Assembly: GCA_036925085.1 (NCBI GenBank)
Contig: JAUPFP010000002.1
Span: 2,068,550-2,132,549, forward strand
Direction of reading: 5' to 3'
DNA length: 64,000 bases
Source: Brachycybe producta
Taxonomy: Eukaryota > Arthropoda > Diplopoda > Playtdesmida > Andrognathidae
Position numbers and translations under genes: made by a program. The notes below the pieces were generated by a model. That model saw nothing but the letters and a program-made list of their open reading frames with translations. It did not search any database and was not told the DNA's origin. Every line of letters starts with the position of its first letter. Position 1 is the stretch's first letter. This document shows, piece after piece, positions 45,001 to 50,608 of this stretch.

Positions 45001-47554
45001 TTTGTATCCACGGTGATAGTAATCACGATAGTGTGAGCTTTTGGCATCGGCCATTTTATTTTACCAACCTTAAGATGACATCTTCTGTATCTCTATTCTT
45101 CTCTGAACCGTACGGTGCCCACACGGAGAAGATTCGAGCTGCAGAGAGAGTTGGATGGAGACAGATTGTGGTCACTCCTCTGCATGGGGTGAAATCTATG
45201 CAGCAGAGTGGCGGCCATCTCTCTCTCTTCCGGTCGATACTGATAAACATCTTCTCCTTTCGGTACACCGACAAGAGAAGATGTTGTAGCTGCTAGGGAT
45301 CGTATACCTCCTGCCTTGTGGAGTCTCCGGCCTCTGAAGAGAAGTTGGTTACATTACAGAAAGACAACGCTGTTTCTTATTATAACTCTTTATTCATCGC
45401 TTGTAAGAAACACAGAATACAAGGATGAATATATTAATACTAACGGTGCGTCCTCAGGCCCATGATTCGGATAAAGATCACGTAATACAGGCAAAGGACA
45501 AGAACTAACTACAAAGAGGAGCACGGCCCTTTTATACCTTGGACCTGTGTACACCTGCGAAGTGTAACCAGGTCCAAGTGACCATGGTCCTATGTGTATC
45601 AATCCGCCTCTTGGGTATGAGTTAGAAGGAGGGAGAGGGATGAGCAAGAGTTGTTTATCCCCCGGGCTATGGTTTTGGCGAGATCACGATTTATAGGGTG
45701 TTACAATAGTTACTATCACTGTCGCAATAGTACTATCAAGTATCTAGTCAAACGAGATAGTGTGATAGTGCTATCGCAACAGTGCGATAGTGACTATCAT
45801 GTGGTCTGCACAATGATAGTTCTCGCTATAGTTGCTGCCATGACAGCAACTATCATGAAAACGAGGCTTTACCAAACAGTCAACGTTTTCTGACCTGTTA
45901 TGCTTTGCAAATGTGCTTGGATTTGGTTAATCACCATATTGTGGAAGCATTTGTAAGTTGTTGAAGAGCCCAAACTCGGAAACACCTGCATGTAATGCTG
46001 AGATAAGTTTTTGTTCTAAAAATATTCAAGATGCTACGTAAAGTACAAAAAAGCATGAAGTTCTGCTCTTTTATAATTAGAATACTGATTAATACATTTC
46101 TTTTTTTGTCTTTTGTTTAGTTGTTACTATATTCATATGGTGTACACAAATACAGAGCACTACCCTTTGAAAGGATTAGTACCAAACATCTTTGTTCTGA
46201 TCAGCTTATGTGCATCTTTTATTTTAACTTCTGCATCAGAAGTAAGTAAATATCCGTTACAAGTTATGAGTAATATTTAAGAGGCTACATCACAACATTA
46301 CTTTGAGAAATCTCTGCAAAAAGCGCTAGCATCGTTTTTCTATTAAGCCCATAGACCCAATGTTAAAGAAGAAACGTTAGTTTTTAAAATACACAGTCAC
46401 AGCAATATGTTTATTTTTCATATTTAAAGTTTTCAAAGTGCAATGTGCACCTTAAATATATGCTAATCGAGTGATAGAATGACAAAAGAATTGGTAAGTG
46501 CAGTTACATTTTTAAAATCTATTGCAAAATCGCCAATTTGTAACTCTTTATGTTAAACTCTTGAGTACGTGCTCCTAAGCAAAAAAATATCCATTAAAAT
46601 GCTTGTAAAAAAGGCCTCAAAATAATGTTAAAAAACCACAATTAAACCACAGTAAAGCCAACACATTGGCGCATGAGCTGATTTTTTCTGGTTTTTTTAA
46701 ATTATTTTTACGAGCATTTTAATGGAAGTTTTTTTTTTCTTATTTGGGTGTACTCAGTGGTGTAGAAATTCGCGATTTTGAAATAGCTTTTTAAAATATA
46801 ACCGCACTTACCAATTTTTGTCATTCTATCACTCGATCAGCATATATTTAAGGTGCACATTGCACTTTAAAAACTTAATATTGGAAAACTTTAAATATAA
46901 TAAATAAACATATTGCCGTGACTGTGTATTTTAAATTTTTTGTTAAAAAAAAAGCTTTTTTTATATTTGAAGCCAAGAAAATGTTTTACATTTTATAATA
47001 TTTTAAAATTAACATTTTTTCTGTAACTTGGGGTCTGTAGGCTCAATAGAAAAACGATGCTAGCGCTCTTTGTGGAGATTCTTCGAAGTAATTTTGCGAT
47101 GTGTAGCCTCTTAAAACTGCAATAAATACTGTATGTGCGTTGCTTGCTTTACTGAGAAAATACATCGTTCCACAGTTTGTTTGTTTTTATCTCGGCCATA
47201 ATGTTTGGAAAGAGGTGATATTTGGTGTAGGCATATAATAGCCACCACCTTTATTACTAAACATGAAATATACAGTGAACCCTGCTATTGTAAATATGTT
47301 TCCTAATGCTATACAAAATTTGTAGGGCAGCCATGTGTCTTAAATGCATAAATAATGTATGTTGTCTTAAATTAATTATATTTCTTGTATTTTTTTAGGT
47401 TCGTTTCTATTCTGTAACTGGAAATTTGTTTACAGTTCTTCACATAGCCATTGGAGGAATATGTTGTTTATTTGTGGTGCTTGTTACCGTCTTCAAAGAC
47501 AAAGTTTTGTATGGTTTTGCAAGATCATTCTTTTCTAAAAAGAAACTGATGTAA
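8971..47554 (+). CDS. RFT1: RFT1, ER lipid-linked oligosaccharide protein; 14 coding exons (span)
   Basis: RFT1 is a multi-pass ER membrane protein of the MOP/MurJ-like superfamily, needed for Man5GlcNAc2-PP-dolichol to reach the lumenal side during N-glycan precursor synthesis; whether it is itself the flippase is debated. Joined exons: 8971-9033, 23294-23379, 23457-23573, 24279-24468, 32836-32937, 33914-34060, 35661-35739, 36966-37016, 38549-38679, 42009-42153, 43314-43419, 43509-43637, 46121-46241, 47399-47554. They give 1623 nt, 540 codons plus stop; human RFT1 is 541 residues. All junction phases agree. Family landmarks: [11 protein letters not shown] (about 33-43), [18 protein letters not shown] (245-262), [16 protein letters not shown] (about 284-299), [12 protein letters not shown] (about 359-370), [13 protein letters not shown] (about 430-442). 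Introns are GT-AG except one GC-AG. Nearly all 37 kb of intron is repeats. No frame break was found, so it is probably functional. Confidence 0.96.
9775..10543 (-). mobile_element. Solo LTR, opposite orientation to the nearby Ty3/gypsy element
   Basis: Starts TGTAACGTCCCGCC and ends ...GCCACA (TG...CA), flanked by a 4-bp duplication CAGT (9771-9774, 10544-10547). The first 500 bases are the reverse complement of about 19150-19669, the 3' end of the plus-strand element, and match 55510-56085. This fits a minus-strand solo LTR of that family. ORFs inside it are not genes. Confidence 0.75.
10620..11130 (+). pseudogene. Decayed Ty3/gypsy integrase fragment
   Basis: Translation in shifting frames gives [13 protein letters not shown], a CTLGNPQ-like second cysteine region, then [12 protein letters not shown]. 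This is the order of the HHCC zinc motif followed by the start of a retroelement integrase core. Several stops and frame changes show it is a dead relic, unrelated in detail to the pol copies elsewhere in the window. Confidence 0.55.
11131..12179. other. RFT1 intron 1 sequence, nothing recognised
   Basis: No exon or defined repeat. Short open frames here have no family resemblance. Confidence 0.4.
12213..12240 (+). other. Candidate tRNA primer-binding site
   Basis: Just after the LTR end, ttggttgaggcgccggg begins with TGG, the complement of a tRNA CCA end, and its complement could form the acceptor and T-arm end of a tRNA. Which tRNA could not be assigned. Confidence 0.45.
12241..12690 (+). 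repeat. Leader with dense CCGTG/CACGG inverted motifs
   Basis: The untranslated leader of Ty3 copy 1 is full of short ccgtgaa, cacggt and ggtccgtg motifs in both orientations. The same style of sequence recurs near 18840-19100 and 62080-62340. It could fold into many short hairpins. No protein is supported, despite open frames on both strands. Confidence 0.6.
13297..14061 (+). pseudogene. Ty3/gypsy gag capsid region, copy 1
   Basis: An open stretch of 254 codons with a retrotransposon-gag capsid pattern: [33 protein letters not shown], then [11 protein letters not shown] and a C-terminal helix. A separate frame downstream (about 14150-14215) carries the CCHC zinc knuckle [14 protein letters not shown], so a frameshift separates capsid from nucleocapsid. 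A homologous knuckle occurs at about 56465 in copy 2. Confidence 0.75.
14330..15240 (+). pseudogene. Ty3/gypsy protease region, copy 1
   Basis: Broken frames between gag and RT. Near 14890 the translation [11 protein letters not shown] matches the aspartic protease signature DTGADVSVV with Gly replaced by Trp. The following frame (14943-15227) is part of the protease-RT linker and is shared with 58240-58400. Inactive. Confidence 0.6.
15709..16640 (+). pseudogene. Ty3/gypsy reverse transcriptase, copy 1
   Basis: Contains [14 protein letters not shown] and [18 protein letters not shown], the palm segments before the catalytic box. The expected YLDD box is unreadable (replaced by IIWCTFII), and the thumb is frameshifted. 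Confidence 0.82.
16625..17158 (+). pseudogene. Ty3/gypsy thumb and RNase H, copy 1
   Basis: Starts with [12 protein letters not shown] of the connection and runs through the RNase H domain ([37 protein letters not shown]), ending at a premature TGA after LQADAD where active copies read HADAD-x-SR. Confidence 0.82.
17170..18100 (+). pseudogene. Ty3/gypsy integrase remnant, copy 1
   Basis: An N-terminal arm (to about 17405) is fused directly to the end of the core ([20 protein letters not shown]), deleting the zinc motif and DDE core. A C-terminal region follows in broken frames to about 18100. Confidence 0.75.
18364..19669 (+). mobile_element. 3' LTR-like end of Ty3 copy 1 (left boundary uncertain)
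   Basis: From TGTGTCTGCCCC, shared with 61649, to the CGTTACA terminus. The last 500 bases are inverted relative to 9775-10290. A candidate polypurine tract, gggagaggaggggg, lies earlier near 18176, so the LTR could start there instead. No target duplication is seen on the right flank. Confidence 0.5.
19670..22200. other. RFT1 intron 1 sequence, nothing recognised
   Basis: AT-rich intronic DNA. No exon, transposon protein or clean terminal repeat was recognised; one hairpin around tgttaggtgt...caacacctaaca lies near 21385-21432. Confidence 0.4.
22201..22416. repeat. Tandem repeat, about 60-bp unit, 3-4 copies
   Basis: Units of the form gattggagtctgtgaattt followed by ggaaatattgattaagag and gtgaattttgat are repeated three to four times with substitutions. 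Confidence 0.85.
22417..23293. other. End of RFT1 intron 1, nothing recognised
   Basis: No exon or defined element up to the exon 2 acceptor (tttattttcag, ending 23293). Confidence 0.4.
23294..23379 (+). CDS. RFT1: RFT1 coding exon 2
   Basis: Residues 22-49 plus two bases of Arg50: [20 protein letters not shown] and on to INVR, nearly identical to human. Donor AG|gtaaaa, phase 2. Intron 1 before it is 14.26 kb, the longest in the gene. Confidence 0.95.
23457..23573 (+). CDS. RFT1: RFT1 coding exon 3
   Basis: Completes Arg50 and runs through [20 protein letters not shown] to NLLWLM. Intron 2 is only 77 bases. Donor AT|gtaagt, phase 2. Confidence 0.95.
24279..24468 (+). CDS. RFT1: RFT1 coding exon 4
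   Basis: Residues 89-152: [14 protein letters not shown], then a second hydrophobic span ending [12 protein letters not shown]. Acceptor ttacatag is short of pyrimidines. Donor AGG|gtaagt, phase 0. Confidence 0.95.
25203..25541 (+). mobile_element. Helitron-like non-autonomous element
   Basis: Starts at (ag)CCAGGTCTGTGTG next to a GT microsatellite and ends with the hairpin region catcatttatgacggg followed by TTACCCCACTAG and a host T. This is the same architecture as the copy at 39223-39643. No Rep/helicase ORF. Confidence 0.72.
25958..28190 (+). pseudogene. Ty3/gypsy pol: RT end, RNase H, integrase
   Basis: Begins with the RT palm [10 protein letters not shown] (about 26010), frameshifts near 26070, then stays open for 704 codons. 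Domains: thumb ([19 protein letters not shown]), RNase H ([31 protein letters not shown]), integrase zinc motif ([11 protein letters not shown]...CHICQRTK), and a core with all three acidic residues in [15 protein letters not shown] and [11 protein letters not shown]-terminal GPY/F-like segment follows. A TAG at 28188 ends it, but the same frame continues open to 28556. The core is well kept, yet without gag, protease and the RT start it cannot act alone. Confidence 0.9.
28191..28556 (+). CDS. In-frame extension of pol after a TAG codon
   Basis: The pol frame continues for about 121 codons past the TAG, starting with an acidic stretch ([16 protein letters not shown]) and ending basic ([13 protein letters not shown]). 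Either the TAG is a mutation inside a longer pol C-terminus or it marks the end and this is untranslated. The biased composition resembles unstructured retroelement tails. No domain recognised. Confidence 0.4.
   Translation, partial: EESDADEEIIDEADNNLPVESTPEVHREEGEEVIPDASQETAPKEPVQLDSRVQTRGGENKNYAKANLLPRWAKFGVKMAKLDPESQEKASRDAEIRICRLAQRRLVGEIEKRRRRETGSS
28468..29427 (+). CDS. Extra ORF after pol in the Ty3 element, function unknown
   Basis: 319 codons in a different frame, overlapping the pol extension by 89 bases and ending 238 bases before the 3' LTR. The protein is highly charged: Lys/Glu-rich start, acidic serine-rich middle (about residues 95-205, with [12 protein letters not shown]), and a basic patch [11 protein letters not shown] near residue 278. 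No signal peptide or membrane segment is seen, so it does not look like an envelope protein. Long open length in a decayed element suggests past constraint. It might be an accessory or nucleic-acid-binding protein. I recognise no family. Confidence 0.5.
   Translation: MQKFEFAALRSAAWWEKLRREEEEKPEVANSSASSDPEIRLGNPLEPRGDAAAILDATFKFTSEREARESKVSRFSSVSRSKKFNFKKKMQRSSGEESSSREAMDLSVFCNEDTIILGDEEKKETEDGDAASAEKPSGSNALPSPKDEPDSGNSSKKRQSPESGEEDAQEDDAKDKEDLPGSDATSSASQQREDSSERKILDAENEFYDILSQMNASASRSSDYEMEDRIARRQSQGAWRKASPEGPVIIIPTTFTEEDLRRDQETSPPRPAMDVPKPRRRRRHRPSTNRARNEFQVARCWQPVSPETSEGTESARFMS
29655..29664 (+). other. Polypurine tract of the Ty3 element
   Basis: The run cggggggag sits directly before the TGAGACG start of the 3' LTR, the expected site for plus-strand priming. 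Confidence 0.7.
29665..30576 (+). mobile_element. 3' LTR of the Ty3 element, 912 bp
   Basis: Runs TGAGACGTTT ... GGTCCGTCACA. It has four strong hairpins in U3 (29754-29790, 29896-29923, 29936-29984, 30012-30042) and a TATATAAA box at 30043-30050. A diverged solo copy is at 31063-32048. Confidence 0.9.
30043..30050 (+). promoter_or_regulatory. TATA box of the Ty3 LTR
   Basis: TATATAAA directly after a 12-bp-stem hairpin (CCCTGAGAATCC...GGATTCTCAGGG). The solo LTR keeps TATATAAAG at the equivalent place. Confidence 0.65.
31063..32048 (+). mobile_element. Solo LTR of the same Ty3 family, 986 bp
   Basis: TGAGACGTTTGGG ... GTCACA, flanked by an exact 6-bp repeat atatag (31057-31062, 32049-32054). 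It aligns along its length with 29665-30576 but has many substitutions and a TTATT-rich expansion near 31530-31590, so it is an older insertion. It probably formed by LTR-LTR recombination. Confidence 0.88.
32203..32420. mobile_element. Palindromic MITE, GGCAATTAGAAAACGGG family
   Basis: Ends GGCAATTAGAAAACGGG and CCCGTTTTCTAATTGCC, with inner complementary segments around tctaattggttggttatgta. The flanks carry gttcgaatg on both sides. Related copies at 36355-36555 and 54700-54905. No coding capacity. Confidence 0.8.
32456..32626. repeat. Short foldback, AAACTAGTAGTGGAGCC ends
   Basis: The left end aaactagtagtggagcc is complementary to ggctccactactagttt on the right, with atttaaattt and taaaccgtcctatgacggg segments between. 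Confidence 0.75.
32836..32937 (+). CDS. RFT1: RFT1 coding exon 5
   Basis: Residues 153-186, [17 protein letters not shown] ... YTVGQ. Phase 0 on both sides, donor CAG|gtagtt. It follows an 8.4-kb intron containing the nested elements. Confidence 0.94.
33290..33800. repeat. Large inverted array of GGGACATTTGCCCTAAA units
   Basis: Left arm repeats ggacatttgccctaaaacc about eight times; right arm repeats the complement (ggttttagggcaaatg). Core 33485-33590 matches 3148-3240. Lies in RFT1 intron 5 and could form a long hairpin in the transcript. Confidence 0.8.
33914..34060 (+). CDS. RFT1: RFT1 coding exon 6
   Basis: Residues 187-235: hydrophobic [20 protein letters not shown], then a lumenal or cytosolic loop rich in Glu, ending SYLKHV. 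Donor GTG|gtatgt, phase 0. Confidence 0.92.
34313..34612. mobile_element. TTAA MITE copy, right part lost
   Basis: Starts TTAAGAGGCTACATC and matches the family for about 300 bases, then breaks off where another repeat (gagtcaagaaacatgaatttc) begins. The same pre-element sequence, cagagtatcctgcagcaagt, also precedes the copy at 52514. Confidence 0.75.
34613..35345. repeat. Composite repeat with foldback and poly-C
   Basis: Begins with a gtcaagaaacatg segment also seen inverted at 42230-42350. The 34790-35120 part is a foldback of ggaacagtcggaaggt-type sequence, partly repeated at 37195-37450. A run of about 18 C lies near 35305. Confidence 0.6.
35661..35739 (+). CDS. RFT1: RFT1 coding exon 7
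   Basis: Residues 236-261 plus one base of Gly262. [19 protein letters not shown] is the most conserved stretch of the family. Donor G|gtacaa, phase 1. Confidence 0.96.
35808..36105. mobile_element. Fragment of the TAAGGCTGTACC hAT-type MITE
   Basis: Matches the interior of 5378-5912 from agaaccgatttttg to cggcatgccagtttttttt but lacks both termini. Confidence 0.7.
36355..36555. mobile_element. Palindromic MITE related to 32203-32420
   Basis: Inner segments ggcaacttctaattggttt and aaccaattagaagttgcg form arms. The outer ends are changed to ggcatttagaaatcggga and ttccagatttctaaatgc, which still pair, so this is a related subfamily. Confidence 0.7.
36562..36825 (-). mobile_element. Diverged Helitron-like copy
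   Basis: Contains cgtcataaatgacgg repeated, atcatggggttcttgg and aatttatataaattccgacg in the order expected for a minus-strand copy. The ends are degenerate. Confidence 0.6.
36966..37016 (+). CDS. RFT1: RFT1 coding exon 8, GC donor
   Basis: Residues 262-279 edge: [16 protein letters not shown] then Gly split across the intron. The donor reads CAAG|gcaagt, a GC-AG intron with otherwise perfect consensus. Using the nearest GT (37021) would bring a stop into frame at once, so the GC site is required. Confidence 0.92.
37195..37450. repeat. Partial copy of the 34613-35345 repeat
   Basis: Shares ctctccaaatagc, tgctattttgatgaa and gaacagtcggaaggtcatg with 34745-34960, followed by a deletion. Confidence 0.65.
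37451..37909. other. RFT1 intron 8 sequence, nothing recognised
   Basis: AT-rich, no exon or defined element seen. Confidence 0.4.
37910..38388. mobile_element. hAT-type MITE related to 3903-4306
   Basis: Ends TAGAGGTGGGACGAATC and GAATGTCCCATCCCTA, with gattcgaatcct-style interior and an aacgcgtctattggacgtca core matching the other copy in reverse. Flanking duplication is not clear, so it is older. Confidence 0.75.
38549..38679 (+). CDS. RFT1: RFT1 coding exon 9
   Basis: Residues 279-322: [20 protein letters not shown], then [15 protein letters not shown]. The donor AAG|gttgac is weak but joins in frame with exon 10 as in human (KQ-E/D-D). Confidence 0.9.
38797..39062. repeat. Perfect 133-bp tandem duplication
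   Basis: 38797-38929 and 38930-39062 appear identical by eye, from aacgttgtgaatg to ctctggctcag. A very recent event, or an assembly artefact. Confidence 0.9.
39223..39643 (+). mobile_element. Helitron-like non-autonomous element, intact ends
   Basis: 421 bp between host A (39222) and T (39644). It starts TCCCAGGTCTGTG and ends CTAG. An 18-nt hairpin CCCGTCATTTATGACGGG (39614-39631) lies 12 bases before the 3' end, as in Helitrons. The interior has a GT microsatellite and a long GA-rich tract. No ORF of its own. Confidence 0.82.
39890..40625. repeat. Foldback of GGTCACTACAGCTACC units with GGTTAGG core
   Basis: Left arm repeats ggtcactacagctacc about eight times (39905-40080). Right arm repeats ggtagctgtagtgacc (40410-40600). 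Between them is a tandem array of ggttaggtttggttaggatc, about six units (40195-40400). Confidence 0.85.
41135..41541. mobile_element. hAT-type MITE, second TAAGGCTGTACC copy
   Basis: Ends TAAGGCTGTACCG and GATACAGCCTTA. Flanks gttgtggt (41127-41134) and gttatagt (41542-41549) are a diverged 8-bp duplication. 407 bp, shorter than the 5378 copy by an internal deletion. Confidence 0.82.
41550..42008. other. End of RFT1 intron 9, nothing recognised
   Basis: The phrase aacagtgtagagccctgttatgggactc is similar to 37109-37138 (one base differs in the middle), so part is dispersed repeat. No exon. Confidence 0.4.
42009..42153 (+). CDS. RFT1: RFT1 coding exon 10
   Basis: Residues 323-370 plus one base: [17 protein letters not shown], a membrane span, then [15 protein letters not shown]. 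Donor G|gtaaat, phase 1. Confidence 0.95.
42228..42350. repeat. Repeat unit shared with 34615-34735
   Basis: ttgttgcggggctgaatcgc and gcgattcagatccgcaacaa are complementary arms around a short centre; the same hairpin lies at 34660-34720. Confidence 0.7.
42500..43257. mobile_element. TTAA palindromic MITE, near-complete
   Basis: From aagaggctacatcgcaaaat to tctagcctcGTTAA. Arms are complementary over most of their length, for example caatgtgcaccttaaatata against its reverse complement. In RFT1 intron 10. Confidence 0.85.
43314..43419 (+). CDS. RFT1: RFT1 coding exon 11
   Basis: [19 protein letters not shown] then [16 protein letters not shown], matching human NGVTECFTFAAMSKEEVDR. Donor AG|gtaaat, phase 2. 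Confidence 0.95.
43509..43637 (+). CDS. RFT1: RFT1 coding exon 12
   Basis: Completes Arg406, then two membrane spans ending [19 protein letters not shown]. Intron 11 is only 89 bases. Donor AG|gtaagt, phase 2. Confidence 0.96.
44400..44835 (-). pseudogene. Non-LTR (LINE) reverse transcriptase C-terminal fragment
   Basis: The minus strand reads [14 protein letters not shown] followed by [12 protein letters not shown] and [19 protein letters not shown]. This is the common end of arthropod non-LTR retrotransposon ORF2 proteins. Upstream RT and endonuclease are missing, so this is a 5'-truncated relic. Confidence 0.75.
45375..45670. repeat. Dispersed repeat, probable LTR fragment, second copy
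   Basis: Matches 7400-7650, including cttttataccttg and aaccaggtccaagtgaccat. A preceding block 45050-45340 with inverted gagaagat/atcttctc motifs may be part of the same element. Confidence 0.5.
46121..46241 (+). CDS. RFT1: RFT1 coding exon 13
   Basis: Completes Ser449, then [19 protein letters not shown] and a membrane span to TSASE. Donor GAA|gtaagt, phase 0. Confidence 0.92.
46277..47114. mobile_element. TTAA palindromic MITE, complete copy
   Basis: 838 bp from TTAAGAGGCTACATC to GTAGCCTCTTAA, in RFT1 intron 13. Arms are complementary for hundreds of bases with a few indels. Confidence 0.88.
47399..47554 (+). CDS. RFT1: RFT1 coding exon 14 and stop
   Basis: Residues 490-540: [20 protein letters not shown], a final hydrophobic span, then [19 protein letters not shown] and TAA at 47552-47554. 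Confidence 0.93.
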   Translation, partial: VRFYSVTGNLFTVLHIAIGGICCLFVVLVTVFKDKVLYGFARSFFSKKKLM

Positions 47555-47592
47555 TTGTTGGTATTATACAAGTTTTTAAGGTAACTAAAAAA

Positions 47593-47598
47593 AATAAA
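47593..47598 (+). terminator. RFT1 poly(A) signal
   Basis: AATAAA 39 bases after the stop codon, giving a very short 3'UTR. Confidence 0.65.
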
Positions 47599-47689
47599 TT
47601 ATTATTGTGCTGCGAAGTTAGGGCTAGTTCACTTAACATAAGTTATGTGTGCGAAAAAGTTTTACTCCACTGTGTCAAGACAGCGTCTC

Positions 47690-49190
47690 GACATGTTGGT
47701 CAGTCGCGGATCCAGGATTTTTTCATAGGGGGGGAGCGCAGATTTCCAAGAAGCTGCTCTCATTACGTTTGTGCAGCTAATGCACCACGTGCAGCATTAC
47801 AGAAAATGACGTCACCAAAATACCATACCACATTGCATTGTAGTACAAGTGTGACGTCATTTTTCTGTAATGCTGTATGCAGTGCATTAGCTACTTGAAT
47901 TTAACGAGCGCATCACATACTCTAGAATGTTCTATTGTAATTACAGTATGACACAGTATTTTTGCCTAGATATATGTGGCGAACTTAGCAAAACCCACGG
48001 CTAACTGGTCACTAGTTTAGTACTGCACACCTTTTCAAACTTACAGAGAACATACATCGAAAATTTACAATTTATTACTAATTTACAATTCGTATTGACA
48101 AACTTTTAAAATTTGTCATTACAAAGTTTAATTCGTAATTACAAACTTCACAATTTGTTATTACAACTTTAATTCGTTATTACAAAGTGTACAATTCGTA
48201 ATTACGAATTTAAATTTCTAATTACGAATTATGCAATTTGTAATAACGGATCTGCATGTTAAATTGTTTGTGGAAAGGTCTGGGCGGCACACTCCCCAGG
48301 CAGTCTGATTGAATACGCCTAGGGGAGAGGAGAGAGCTGCTCCCCCAGACCCCACTTCAACAAACAATTTAACTTATCCATATATACAATCCGTTATATT
48401 ACAAATGCCATTTAAAATTTCTAAAAACGAAAGTCTACCCCGCAATTTAGTGGCATATGTTGTCACCTCACATTTCTTAGACAGAAATTTCTTGTCAAAA
48501 TATTGTCAAGAATTATTCAACGATTACCAAAACGATTTTTAAAATTTAAAATAACTCATTAATATAATTTTAAAAAATACAAATCAGACAAACAACAGAC
48601 ATTGGCAACAAAACTCCCCAAAGTCTACTCCTCTATTCTAATTCTGATGATTTGTCACCTCACATTACTTTTATTTCAAAGTACTATGGATTTATTAATA
48701 TTTGAATTATTCCACATGGAAGGTCGTATTGAGTTGATTATGAATAGGGAATACCCATATTTCACTAAGGAATTCTTGAAATGTGAGGTAACTTTGCCAC
48801 AAAAAGGGGGGGGGGACTTTCGTTTTTGGAAATTTAAAATGGCGTCGTTTGGTGACTTCATTTTCAAGTTTTTTATGGTTTTAATGACTTACTTTAAATT
48901 TAAAAATCGTTTTGCAATCGTTTAGCTTGAAAAGATATTTCCTCTTTAACCAAATACATGTATTCCCTAGTCATATTCAACTAAATACAACTTTCCAATC
49001 AACTCAAGCCATGTGGCAGGTGGTATAATTCAAGTATGAAATCCATAGTACTTTGAAATGAATACAGAATGCATGTATTTGAATAGGGAGTTAAAAGTAA
49101 TGTGAGGTGACAACATCAAAATTCGAGTAGAGGAGTATACTTTGGTTTTTTTTTATTGCCAGTGTCTGTTGTTCGGCGGTGTATCTATCT
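47690..49190. repeat. Intergenic cluster of foldbacks between RFT1 and RRS1
   Basis: 47735-47895 is an imperfect palindrome (gtgcagctaatgca / tgcattagctac). 48060-48245 repeats aattcgtaattac. 48255-48372 is a hairpin with ttaaattgtttg arms. 48590-49175 is a larger foldback (actcctctattct ... agtagaggagt, and acagacattggcaa / ttgccagtgtctgt). No gene. Confidence 0.65.
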
Positions 49191-49517
49191 GATAAAAGTA
49201 CATTTATCTGAAGTTCATTTATTTTTAATTTATTTTTAAATTATATTAATGACATTTTAAAAATCGTTTTGGCAATCGTTAGGTAAGTCTTGACAGTATT
49301 TCTGGAGGCAATGGTCTCTAACTGAAGTTAAAAAGTTAATGATGGTTAACCAGATGTCTCAGAAATGTAGATGTAAAACGAAAAACAACTGAAAACGAGC
49401 TGAAAGTTCTGTTTACAGTTTCTGTTGAAAAAGCAACCAATAGGAAGAGCTGCACAAAATTAGGTCAATGCAAGGGTCACTTGGAATACCTGCACCCCCC
49501 TCGCCTCATACATTTTT
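49191..49517. other. Intergenic spacer, nothing recognised
   Basis: No exon or defined element. Confidence 0.4.
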
Positions 49518-50109
49518 TTAAGAGGCTACACATCCCAAAATATATAGATAGAAAGACAAAAAACTGGCAAGTGCGGTTATGTTTTTAAAAAACTATTTCA
49601 AAATCGCCAATTTCTAACTCTTTATGTTAAATTTCATCGAGTACGCCCAAATAAGAAAAAAAAAACATCATTAAAATTGCTCGTAAAAATAATTAAAAAA
49701 AAAAACGGAAAGAAATCAGCATTTGCGCTAATGTGTTGGCTTCACTGTGGTTTAATTGTGGTTTGTTTAAAAAAAATTAAGTATTTTTGTGAGCAATTTT
49801 AATGGATTTTTTTTTACTTACGAGCGCGTACTCAATGGAGTTTAACATAAGAGTTAGAATTTTGCCATTTTCAAAAATATAACCGCACTTGCCAATTTTG
49901 TCATTCTATCACTATCAGCATATTATTTAAGATGCACATTGCACTTTGAAAACGTAATATTGGACAACTTTAAATGTGAAAAATTAACAATTGCCACAAC
50001 TGTGTGTATTTTAAAAATTAACATTTATTCTTCAACATTGGGTCTATGGGGGAAAAACGATGCTCTTTGAAGTGATTTTTCGAAGTAATTTTGTGATGCA
50101 GCCCCTTAA
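49518..50109. mobile_element. TTAA palindromic MITE, internally deleted
   Basis: TTAAGAGGCTACA ... GATGCAGCCCCTTAA; lacks the first 90 bases of the left arm after the terminus (no aatctccgc segment), so the copy is 592 bp. Confidence 0.82.
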
Positions 50110-50406
50110 TCTTCCTTCATACAAATACATGGATGTTTTTTACGTTTTCTGTTCAGGTTTTTCGTTGTGCAAGTGGGATCACTTGTACGTCACAGAATAG
50201 TGTTATAGCAACGTAAAATGTAAAACATTTTGTTTTCACTTGTTCTCACATGTATATTTTACTCATGTGAAACCTTAGCTTTACCGTATTGTTTGTTAAA
50301 AAAAAGATTTCCTCACGTGGCAAATAACTATCAAGTCTAAGTATGCAATTACGACTCATTGAAAAGGATCAATTGAAAGTAGACAATGTCTCTGATGCAA
50401 AATTAT

Positions 50407-50412
50407 TTTATT
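50407..50412 (-). terminator. RRS1 poly(A) signal
   Basis: AATAAA on the minus strand, 25 bases after the RRS1 stop codon. Confidence 0.65.
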
Positions 50413-50436
50413 TTCCATTACAGTTTCCGAAAGTAA

Positions 50437-50608
50437 TTATATTTTTCCAGTCTTTCTTTTTCCTTTTCCACTATGATTAAAGTTTCCTTTTCCACTACGG
50501 TTAACGTTTCCTTTTCCACTACGGTTAACGGTTCCCTTTCGACGATTCTTGCCACCCGTTTTCTCTCCTGCCTTACTTCTTCTTGTTGGTACTTTCTTTT
50601 GTTGAGGC
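50437..50608 (-). CDS. RRS1: RRS1 exon 9, basic repeat tail
   Basis: Residues 296-352. After KVPTRRSKAGEKTGGKNRRK comes an 8-residue repeat (VNRSGKGN, VNRSGKGN, FNHSGKGK) encoded by near-identical 24-bp units. Basic tails in this family help nucleolar location. Stop TAA at 50439-50437. Confidence 0.92.

Larger units (their letters stand above)
43767..45870. mobile_element. Foldback element with AAGCCTCGTTTTCA ends, filled with other repeats
   Basis: Left end aagcctcgttttcacgatg and gatagttgctgtcatgacag; right end ctgccatgacagcaactatc and atgaaaacgaggctt. These arms are complementary. Between them lie a LINE fragment and LTR-like repeats. A cluster of gatagtgactatc motifs fills 45700-45810. 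Confidence 0.75.

Noticed and set aside
44856-45296. 146-codon plus-strand frame
   Set aside because: No domain, lies within the foldback and LTR-like repeats, with inverted gagaag motifs explaining the open frame.
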